A stretch of DNA of 64,000 bases from Pseudomonas sp. PB101 (GTDB taxonomy: Bacteria > Pseudomonadota > Gammaproteobacteria > Pseudomonadales > Pseudomonadaceae): positions 1-64,000 of the forward strand of contig NZ_RWIR01000076.1 of NCBI RefSeq assembly GCF_009764265.1, in the 5' to 3' direction. Made by a program: the position numbers and the translations under genes. The number at the start of each line of letters is the position of its first letter. Position 1 is the first letter of the stretch. Shown one piece after another: positions 7,657 to 15,148 of this stretch. The notes under the pieces were generated by a model. That model ran no database searches, was not told the origin of the DNA, and was given only the letters and a program-made list of their open reading frames with translations.

Positions 7657-8928
7657 GTGAAGGCTGGCAATGGGATTCAGCGGCGATTGTTAAGTTTTTT
7701 CGTAGCGCTTTTCAGTCTGGTGGTTTCGGTGTCGGCGCAGGCCGCTTCCATTGAGGTCACGGCTTCATTCAAACCTGATCCGGGCAACCCGATGCGTAAC
7801 GAATTTATCAATACAACGCCATTCACCGGACACTGCTCCATTTACCCGACATTTTGCGAAGGGCTATCCATCTTCAGCATCCAGGTGCCGATCGAATTCA
7901 ATTCCAATGGCCCGATCGAAGCCCGGCACAGCGATATGCGCAAAGGTGCGATGTTCAAGCCCCCGACCGAGTGGGCGTCACTACAGGTTATTCATCAAGA
8001 GACCGGAGATCCGTCGATATTGCAGGTGCGCATAGCATCGATTGGCGGCCGATACTACCTGCCGGACCGGGTTCAAAACATCATCGGTGAGGGCGCGCCC
8101 GACAGTAATCCGGACGCGCACGCGATGCTGTGGAGTGGGTACAACTGGACTTATCCGCCCGCACCCTGTGGCTACACCGGAGGCATGTTTGTCGAACCGA
8201 CGTGGCGTTCGTTTTTTTGGTTGACGCGACCAGGCAGTAGCTGTGTCCCGACGGCCGCTTACCGGATTGAAAGCCTGCGCTATGACATGTTTCAGATCGG
8301 CTACGAGCTTCGCACCCCCAATCCGCTGAAGATGTCCCCGGGACGCTATGTCGGCAGCCACACCTACGGGGTCGGTCCCGGACGTGATTTCGACATGGGC
8401 GACATCATGTTGCCCAGCGATGACAGCCTGACCATCAACTTCAATCTCGATGTTGAGCACACCCTCCAGGTAGAGATTCCTCCCGGTGGTGAAAACGTCC
8501 AACTGGTTCCGGTGGGCGGCTGGCAAAGCTGGTTGCAGGCCGGGCGTCGGCCGGTGAGCCTGCTTCGAGACCAGACGTTCAACATCTCCGCCTCGTCGCG
8601 TTTCAAGATGCAGCTGGAATGCGAGACGCCAGGGATTGTCACCGATTGCCAGATTCGAGACCCCGTCACCAAGTACGCGGTGGAACTGCAAGTCAGCGTC
8701 AGCCTGCCCGATGGCTTGACCGATATGTCCGGGCAACCGGTCAAGCGGCGTCGCTTGCGTACCGGACAAGCCAACGCGCAACAGTTCCAGCCCGGCTTTT
8801 ACGTGGACAGGGCTCCCGGCATCCTGCATTTCGAAGTACCGCCATACGTCATGGAGTTCATGTTGCAGCCCGGTAGAGGTGGCAACTATGCAGGTCGGGT
8901 CACGGTGATCTGGGACTCGGAAGTCTGA
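7657..8928 (+). CDS. CfaE/CblD-family pilus tip adhesin, copy 2
   Basis: This 423-residue paralogue of the preceding gene starts with GTG at 7657 behind AGGGAG. The signal peptide runs to about residue 29 (FSLVVSVSAQA). Both copies share FKPD near the mature N terminus, the ELRTPNPL core, the block QTFNISASSRFKM and a C-terminal GRGGNYAGRVTVIWDSEV. The N-terminal binding halves differ more than the C-terminal pilin-like halves, which fits two adhesins with different targets docking on the same shaft. Most known CS1-like clusters have one such gene. Its stop overlaps the long chaperone frame, but the chaperone probably starts further in. Confidence 0.8.
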   Translation: MKAGNGIQRRLLSFFVALFSLVVSVSAQAASIEVTASFKPDPGNPMRNEFINTTPFTGHCSIYPTFCEGLSIFSIQVPIEFNSNGPIEARHSDMRKGAMFKPPTEWASLQVIHQETGDPSILQVRIASIGGRYYLPDRVQNIIGEGAPDSNPDAHAMLWSGYNWTYPPAPCGYTGGMFVEPTWRSFFWLTRPGSSCVPTAAYRIESLRYDMFQIGYELRTPNPLKMSPGRYVGSHTYGVGPGRDFDMGDIMLPSDDSLTINFNLDVEHTLQVEIPPGGENVQLVPVGGWQSWLQAGRRPVSLLRDQTFNISASSRFKMQLECETPGIVTDCQIRDPVTKYAVELQVSVSLPDGLTDMSGQPVKRRRLRTGQANAQQFQPGFYVDRAPGILHFEVPPYVMEFMLQPGRGGNYAGRVTVIWDSEV

Positions 8929-8960
8929 TGGGCCGCGTATCGATACAGGGAGGTTGTGTT

Positions 8961-9731
8961 TTGTTCAATGTGAAGAGGTTTATGGCTATGAAGCGTTTGT
9001 TGCTGTTGATGGGTTTGAGCGGTTTTTCCCTGGCCATTTCGGCCGGGCCGCAGATTAACGTCGGCACGGTGTATGACTATCTGGACGGCGAGAAGAGCAC
9101 CTACCTCAAACGCGTGTTCAACAGCGGTGACAGCACGGCGTTCGTCAAGGTCAATATCCTCGAAATCGTCTACGACGCCGACGGGGGGCACCAGGAAATA
9201 CCGGTCGGGACGCAAGCGGATGGCAGTGGCCGGAATGGCTTGATGGCCAGTCCCGCGCGACTGATCGTGCCGGCCAAGGGCATGCAGGGCACGCGCCTGT
9301 TACACATGGGCGAGCGTGACACCGAGCGTTATTTTCGCGTGCGTTTCATTCCTGTGGTGCCGGAGAAAGAAGACGAGTTCGCCGTGTCGAGTGAAGAGCG
9401 CGAAGCCTACAAAGAGAACTTGTCGGCGGGGGTCAACGTCATGACCGGTTTCGGTACGGTGTTTTTCGTACGCCCGAAAAACAGCCGCTTCGACAGCGTC
9501 ATCGATGACAGCGCCGGTGTTTACCGCTTGCGTAACAACGGCAACACCGTGGTGCTGATCGATGAGTTTCGCAACTGCTCGCTGAAAAACGAAACCGAGT
9601 GTGAGCCGGTCACCAAGCATCACGTTCTGGCGGGAAAAACCTTCGAATTCGAAAAGAAACCCGGTCGTGAGTACCGTTTCAATCTGGTCGAGGGCGCGTC
9701 GAAAAAAGCGTTGCGCATTGCCAGCCAGTAA
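8961..9731 (+). CDS. CS1-type pilus periplasmic chaperone (CooB-like)
   Basis: The protein has a signal peptide (MKRLLLLMGLSGFSLAISA), then a chaperone-like first domain (QINVGTVYDYLDGEKSTYLKRVFN, SPARLIVPAKGMQGTRLLHMG, RYFRVRFIPV) and a second beta domain. Conserved features fit alternate-class chaperones that hold pilins in donor-strand form. Three starts are possible: TTG at 8961 seven bases after AGGGAGG, ATG at 8982, or ATG at 8988; I list the first because of its better ribosome-binding site, but mature sequence is the same. The NC-SLKNETECEP cysteine pair near the C terminus is notable. It sits between the tip adhesins and the second pilin. Confidence 0.8.
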   Translation: MFNVKRFMAMKRLLLLMGLSGFSLAISAGPQINVGTVYDYLDGEKSTYLKRVFNSGDSTAFVKVNILEIVYDADGGHQEIPVGTQADGSGRNGLMASPARLIVPAKGMQGTRLLHMGERDTERYFRVRFIPVVPEKEDEFAVSSEEREAYKENLSAGVNVMTGFGTVFFVRPKNSRFDSVIDDSAGVYRLRNNGNTVVLIDEFRNCSLKNETECEPVTKHHVLAGKTFEFEKKPGREYRFNLVEGASKKALRIASQ

Positions 9732-9795
9732 CAGCGCAGGGGCGAGTGGCATGTGCTTGCTCGCGATTTTGTTTTTGACGTAGCAGGTAGCAGAC

Positions 9796-10290
9796 ATGAT
9801 CAAGCAATCAGCCATCGGCATGTGCGCTGGCGTGATGGCGCTGGTGAGTACCCTGGTGTTCGCGGCGCGGGAAGAACACAGGTTCTATGTCTCGGTGGAC
9901 ATTCCGACACTGGGCTTTTACGTGATCCCGGCCGAAACGGACTGGATACATCGCGAACAGATATTGCCATGGAACATTCACAGCAAAACCCTGGAGGGGA
10001 TGCGCAAGAACTTCGACGTCAAGCATGACACCAGCGCGATTGAAGCACGGCTGGAAGCCGAGCCTTATTTGTCTAACGGGCGCGACGAGCAGAACATCTC
10101 TTTGCGCGTCAGTTTCAATGGCCAGGAGTTGAGCCATGATCCGCAACCGCGCGAAGTGGTATCGGCAGCCCAGGCCAGGGCCGGTGGACGCTTCCCGCTG
10201 GAGATCCAGCCGAAAGTGCCCGCCGGCGGATACAAACCGGGTGTTTATTACGGCAATGTGCGAGTGATATTCATCGCCGCAGCGCCTTGA
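9796..10290 (+). CDS. CS1-type pilin-like subunit, second copy
   Basis: This 164-residue protein has a signal peptide (MIKQSAIGMCAGVMALVSTLVFA) and a mature beta-rich domain ending GVYYGNVRVIFIAAAP, the same alternating last strand as the major pilin. The pattern DIPTLGFYVIPAETDW parallels NSDDFYAVPVDFD in the first pilin. It is more divergent and richer in charged residues, so a minor, base or alternative shaft subunit is likely. It is the last gene of the cluster and is followed by a strong hairpin. Confidence 0.7.
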   Translation: MIKQSAIGMCAGVMALVSTLVFAAREEHRFYVSVDIPTLGFYVIPAETDWIHREQILPWNIHSKTLEGMRKNFDVKHDTSAIEARLEAEPYLSNGRDEQNISLRVSFNGQELSHDPQPREVVSAAQARAGGRFPLEIQPKVPAGGYKPGVYYGNVRVIFIAAAP

Positions 10291-10294
10291 TGTG

Positions 10295-10320
10295 CGGCAG
10301 CCTGATGGGGCAGGCTGCCG
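10295..10320. terminator. Hairpin between convergent pilin and effector genes
   Basis: CGGCAGCCTG and CAGGCTGCCG form a perfect 10-bp stem with loop ATGGGG. It follows the last pilus gene by five bases and ends just before the stop of the convergent gene, so it may act for both directions. A clear T-run is lacking. Confidence 0.7.
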
Positions 10321-10327
10321 TTGGCCA

Positions 10328-13300
10328 TTATTGGCCAGCTTTGCGCAGGGCCTCTCGGGTCAAGCGTCTGGCCAGTTCTTTTTCGTTGTTACCGAGGTCG
10401 ACGAGCATTCGGTCGAAGCTTGCTTCGCTGATCGGCTCATCGGCAAAGACTACGGTCTCGGGCACCGGCAGATCGTTCATGAGCAACTTGAGCTGGTTGC
10501 GCAGGTCGGCTTTGCGAACGTCCGACGTCGCCTCGAGCCACTGAAGCTGGGTTGTACGCAGGGTCTCCAGTTTCTCGTATTTGCTCTGGTACAGTCGTTT
10601 GTTCGCCTCTATTTCAATCGGCCAGGTTTCGCGCAAGTAGTGCTCCCAGAAATCCTGTTCAAGCATCGTGTCGATCAGGCCGTCGCCTTCACCCAAGGCC
10701 AGAACCGTGTCGTACGCCTGATCAATCATGGCGTCCGTTACGCCGGCAACCGGTCGGTACAGCATGCCTTGCGATTGCCATGGCAAGTTCAACCGCGTGG
10801 CGAGACCGGTCTGGTACGCCAGGTAGACTTCAACGTCATCAGGGTTACCTCCACGACTGGCGACATCGGCCCGGGCAACTTCGTTGACCTGATCCAGTCG
10901 TGCGGCACCTTTGGCCAGGGTCACCAGTTTGCGCTGAAGCGCTGCACGGTCAGTGGTGAACGAATAGGCCTCGGAGGCGAGCACGCGAATGCCCATGCTG
11001 TTGAACAATTGCGCACCGGCATCGGCGCAATCGACGGGGGCGATGGCCATGGTGTAGAGCTGCTCGCGCAGATGAGTGTCGATATGCACGGCATCGAGCA
11101 TGCGTGCCATGCGCTGTACCAATTGCTGGCGAGCAGGGCCACCAGCGACAGAGTCAGACGAGTGTTCCTGGTTGATCAGGACTTCGATAAACGCATGGGA
11201 CCGGGGGTCGTCGGACAGTTCCTGGAAAGTGCTGATCCGTTCTACTCCCAACCCCGGTACATTGGCCCAATCGTTTGCAGTTGCCCCGTAATTCGCCGGG
11301 ATAGAAATCACCAGAGGCTCGGGAGGCAATCCCACTGAGTGACGAATATCCTGGTATTGCAGTTGGTTCGTCTCTGACAAATTACCGACGTTGAGTCGGG
11401 TTCGGGCAATGACCCAGGCCTCCGGTCTGCCTGGCACTACCTCGGGAATAACGCCGAGAGGATTGTCCCGCAGGTCCAGGAGAAAACCCCTTGGTCGGGT
11501 TTTGCCCAGGGTGCCGTCGGGCCAGGTGGTCAGGCCGGTGTTTTTCAAGGCCACAAGCTTGAGCCTGGGCATGCGCCCAATGTCCGGCGCCATCGCCAAG
11601 GGGTTGTTGTCGAGCCTGAGTATTTCCAGGTAAGTCAGTGACTTGAGACGCAGTACTGCATCGGCATCAAGCACAATGGCATTGTCGCTCAACTGCAGGC
11701 GTTCCAGCCGGTGCATAGCCCCGATCCTGTCGGGCAGCGTCTTGAGTTCGCAACGTCTGGCGCTGAGTTGGCGCAGGTTGGGGAAGTCTTGCAGCAAGCC
11801 ATCCGGCGTTGCCTTGAAACGCGTGTTGTCGAGCTTCAGTGCCGTCACTTTATCGAGGAATTTTTTCAGCTCCGGTCGTTTCGGCCATGAAGCTTCCAGA
11901 TCCACGGATGAAAGCTCCCGTGACAGATCCAGCGCATAGCCATCCGGATTGGCACGGTTGCCGAGTCCACTGTTCTTTCGCTCGAAACACTCAAGCAGGC
12001 GCTCTGCAATGTGCAGGCGCGTGCCGCGTAGCGGCATCGGATTATCGGCATCCAGCCCGGCGAATTGATGCTCCCAGAGTTCGACCGTCCGGCGTAGTTC
12101 GTCGAGGTCTTTTTCCTGTTCATCGAGAAGTTTCATCGGTTCGCCCTTTTCGATCAGGGCCTGGGCAAACACGTCTACCTCGTTGTCACTGAAATGTGGA
12201 TGCAGGTCATGAATCCGCTCGTGCAGTGTCGCGCCTGAACGGCTGGTCCCGGCACCGCGCACCAACAGCACGGTCTCATGCTCGGCCACGGTACGAATCG
12301 GTGGTGTGGCCAGAACTGTCCGGCGCTCGGCTGGTGTCTCGATCCTGGCGATGATCCACTGCTTGAAGAGCTCGGTATCGCCCGGTCGATAGCCCAACGC
12401 TCTGAGTTCATCCTTGCCTATGGCCTGGAGCAGAGAGGGAAGAAGCTCATCGGCCGTATGGATCTGACGGTCCTCGGCGTCGCGCACTGCATATTTTCCG
12501 GACTCGTCGCGAACCATGATCCGTACTTGTGCCGCATCTTCGGGCCCGGCGCTGCAGCGCAGTTCGCCGTCGAACGTGCCCTGGCGGATTTCGATGCGCA
12601 ACTTGCCGAAGATATCGGTTTGCATGCGCAAGGTGCCCAGCACCAGGCGCTCGGTATCGCCGCTGACCAACGCGTCGTCGTACAGGCCGTGGGCGGCGCG
12701 GACCGCCTGCGTCTCGAACTGAAGCTCCCGGGCCTGGCTTTTCAGGCGCAAGGGCAGGCGCTTGTACCGGGTCATTTGCTGGCGCTCCGACGGGGTGGCA
12801 CCGGCGAAGATCTTTTGCGCGACGGTTTCAGGCAATTCGGGATAGCCGCTGAAAAGTGCGGCCATTTCCGGGGGCAGCGCAGGAGGCGGATTCACCGGTG
12901 CCCCCAGGCGTTGCAGGGTGTCGGTCAGCAGGGGTGGTGGCGGGGCGTGCTCGATGTGCATCCGGCGCAGCTCGGCTTCTTCGGTACCGCTGATCTGACG
13001 GATCTGCTCCAGTTGCGTGTCGCTGAAGGCATCGGTTGTATGACCAATGCGCCTCATCAATGTCGAACCTTCCCACTCGCGCGGGTTTTCCGTTTCACAG
13101 ACCCAGGCGCCCTGATCATTGTGACGCAGTGTCGGTGCATAGGCATCGAACCGCTGCGGATGGCGGATGCGCTGTTGCCCTGTGACCGGGTCGTCCAGCA
13201 CTTCGAAGTGTTGATCGTCCAGGCGCAAAATTCGCCGGCCTTGATGCTGGTAAATACCTTGTCCATCCGGCTGGGCGTCAGCCGCAAGAACTACATCGGG

Positions 13301-14977
13301 TCGCTGGTACGGGGTCAGGTCAGGGTTCCACAAACGCGTCTCACCGTTTGCCAATTGCACCGGTTTCAGCCCCTCGAAGAACGGTGAGAGTTTCGCTCGC
13401 GCGACATTACCGATTGCGCCACCCGCCGCAAATGCGCCCAGTTGGACGACGCTTTCCAGCACGCTGATGACTTGTTCTGCAAACTCGGCAAAATGGCCCT
13501 CGGCCAGATCGACGATACCCTCGACCACTTCGTCCGTCAGTTGATAGGCGGTGTAGGCCAGCATCAGTTCGCCCAGGCCTGGCACAAACGGCGTCGCCAC
13601 CAGCAGCGCGACGTTGAGAATGTCCGCCAGCATTTTTTCCAGGTTATCCCACCAGGCCCAGCGGGCCATGCGGTCGGCGTAGTCGGTGGAAATCGCGATT
13701 TCCCGCGCATCGTTGAGAATCTTGTTGAGCTTCTGTTGGTAGTAGTAGCCCCAAAGATCCTTCTTGAAAGTGGTTTCCTTGTCGGTCTTGACGTTCGACA
13801 GGCTGAATTTCAAGTCGGGGTTGGCCACGGGTGTTTCACGCCAAGTGGGCAGGCTGGAGCCAGGTGGGACCGGCTGCCATTTGATTTTGCTCAGGCGGTC
13901 ATTCAGTCCGGCAAAAAAATGTCCGCGCTGCTGATGGGGCACGAATTGGCTGAAGTACTGTTGATAACTTTTGCTGGAGGTGCCGTCGCGCAGCTGGCGT
14001 GTGAGCTCCGCCATGAAATCGAGTATCGACGGGTATCGCTTGAGGGGATGTTCCGGGTCATGGGGAACATAGGCGATGACCGGTACGGCACGGGTGGCTG
14101 TGTCCAGATCGGGGGCAATCAGCACAATTCCGACCAGGCGCGTGTCCATCATCGACAGGTTGTAATAGCTGACGGGCTGCCCGCTCCATTGCAATTTTGA
14201 GCGATCGTCGAGCATGCCTTGCACGACGTCATGGGCCTCCTGGTCGATGTCCTTTTTCATCAGCGCCATGTGCGCCGCGATGTTGAGGGCGGTCTTGTGG
14301 CTGAGGGTGACCTTGTGGCGCAGGACGGTGTCGGCCACGGGGTTGTCCGACAGCAGGAACTCGTTCAGGTGTTGTTGGTAGCGTGCGCCGATATCCAGTT
14401 CGCGGCACAACGATTTGAACTGCTCGATGCTCAGCTTGTGCTTGAGCTTTACTACGCCGAAGTGCCCACGGGCGTTGGGGCGGGTGATGAACTCCGAGTC
14501 CTGGGTGAACGCCTCGTCACGGGAAAAATTGTGCAGGGCGGCGTCCAGCAGCGAGACGGTACGGCTGGTGGTGCCTGCGGAAAAGTCATGCACCCACCAA
14601 GACGTTTTCGCCGGTGCATACAGCCGCAACCAGGTCTCTTCGACGTCATCTTCGACACCGAAGCGGTCCTTCAGCGCCTGTTGCAACAAGGGTTTGGCGA
14701 AGGCGTAGACATCCTGCAATTCGCTCAGGGCCTGGTCGACATCGTTTTGCGCGGTCCAGCCGAGTTTGATGTCCCTGTTCAAGCGTTCCCGTAGCGCCTG
14801 TGCAGCGTCCAACTGCCAGGCGGGAAGGATCACGCGGTTAGCCTTCATTGCAGTGATACGAGACAGTGATGCTTCTGATAACCAGGAAGGGATGGCCTGC
14901 CTGACCAGTTCGAAATGGACGCTTTGATTCGCCGGGTCGTTGCCGGGCGGGTTGGAAGTCTGTTGCGTGTGGAGCAT
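10328..14977 (-). CDS. Giant LRR protein with C-terminal NEL-type E3 ubiquitin ligase domain (DUF6543-type effector)
   Basis: The product has 1549 residues. Residues 1-440 form a DUF6543-like (dermonecrotic-toxin-like) region. Hydrophobic helices lie around 449-475 (NVALLVATPFVPGLGELMLAY) and 505-525 (VQLGAFAAGGAIGNVA). Leucine-rich repeats occupy about 1055-1180 (LRQLSARRCELKTLP, LERLQLSDN, LEILRLDNNPLAM). The C-terminal 310 residues resemble the NEL domain of IpaH/SspH ligases, with candidate catalytic Cys1317 in VDCADAG (the C-x-D signature). NEL enzymes transfer host ubiquitin and only make sense inside eukaryotic cells, so a secreted virulence or insect/plant/amoeba-directed effector is likely. 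No secretion-system gene is in the window and there is no Sec signal peptide. Confidence 0.8.
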   Translation of the reverse strand: MLHTQQTSNPPGNDPANQSVHFELVRQAIPSWLSEASLSRITAMKANRVILPAWQLDAAQALRERLNRDIKLGWTAQNDVDQALSELQDVYAFAKPLLQQALKDRFGVEDDVEETWLRLYAPAKTSWWVHDFSAGTTSRTVSLLDAALHNFSRDEAFTQDSEFITRPNARGHFGVVKLKHKLSIEQFKSLCRELDIGARYQQHLNEFLLSDNPVADTVLRHKVTLSHKTALNIAAHMALMKKDIDQEAHDVVQGMLDDRSKLQWSGQPVSYYNLSMMDTRLVGIVLIAPDLDTATRAVPVIAYVPHDPEHPLKRYPSILDFMAELTRQLRDGTSSKSYQQYFSQFVPHQQRGHFFAGLNDRLSKIKWQPVPPGSSLPTWRETPVANPDLKFSLSNVKTDKETTFKKDLWGYYYQQKLNKILNDAREIAISTDYADRMARWAWWDNLEKMLADILNVALLVATPFVPGLGELMLAYTAYQLTDEVVEGIVDLAEGHFAEFAEQVISVLESVVQLGAFAAGGAIGNVARAKLSPFFEGLKPVQLANGETRLWNPDLTPYQRPDVVLAADAQPDGQGIYQHQGRRILRLDDQHFEVLDDPVTGQQRIRHPQRFDAYAPTLRHNDQGAWVCETENPREWEGSTLMRRIGHTTDAFSDTQLEQIRQISGTEEAELRRMHIEHAPPPPLLTDTLQRLGAPVNPPPALPPEMAALFSGYPELPETVAQKIFAGATPSERQQMTRYKRLPLRLKSQARELQFETQAVRAAHGLYDDALVSGDTERLVLGTLRMQTDIFGKLRIEIRQGTFDGELRCSAGPEDAAQVRIMVRDESGKYAVRDAEDRQIHTADELLPSLLQAIGKDELRALGYRPGDTELFKQWIIARIETPAERRTVLATPPIRTVAEHETVLLVRGAGTSRSGATLHERIHDLHPHFSDNEVDVFAQALIEKGEPMKLLDEQEKDLDELRRTVELWEHQFAGLDADNPMPLRGTRLHIAERLLECFERKNSGLGNRANPDGYALDLSRELSSVDLEASWPKRPELKKFLDKVTALKLDNTRFKATPDGLLQDFPNLRQLSARRCELKTLPDRIGAMHRLERLQLSDNAIVLDADAVLRLKSLTYLEILRLDNNPLAMAPDIGRMPRLKLVALKNTGLTTWPDGTLGKTRPRGFLLDLRDNPLGVIPEVVPGRPEAWVIARTRLNVGNLSETNQLQYQDIRHSVGLPPEPLVISIPANYGATANDWANVPGLGVERISTFQELSDDPRSHAFIEVLINQEHSSDSVAGGPARQQLVQRMARMLDAVHIDTHLREQLYTMAIAPVDCADAGAQLFNSMGIRVLASEAYSFTTDRAALQRKLVTLAKGAARLDQVNEVARADVASRGGNPDDVEVYLAYQTGLATRLNLPWQSQGMLYRPVAGVTDAMIDQAYDTVLALGEGDGLIDTMLEQDFWEHYLRETWPIEIEANKRLYQSKYEKLETLRTTQLQWLEATSDVRKADLRNQLKLLMNDLPVPETVVFADEPISEASFDRMLVDLGNNEKELARRLTREALRKAGQ

Positions 14978-15025
14978 GGCTTGATCGTCCGTTGATCATG
15001 GATGGAGCGATCAGACTAGGCAGGC

Positions 15026-15116
15026 ACCCTGCACAAAAAAAGCGCAAAAACAGGGTCGGAACGACGTCAATCGCGCCCCGAACCCTGCAAAAAACAGGAG
15101 TGAAAAATACAGGGTT
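15026..15116. repeat. Two tandem inverted-repeat units ACCCTG...CAGGGT
   Basis: ACCCTG 15026-15031 pairs with CAGGGT 15051-15056, and AACCCTG 15081-15087 pairs with CAGGGTT 15110-15116. Both units have A-rich interiors containing GCAAAAAA-like runs (T-runs on the coding minus strand). They lie between the transglycosylase gene and the giant effector, where they could terminate the former, regulate the latter, or both. Confidence 0.5.
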
Positions 15117-15148
15117 ACCGCCACGCGGACGCCTGTGTCGATCCGCGC

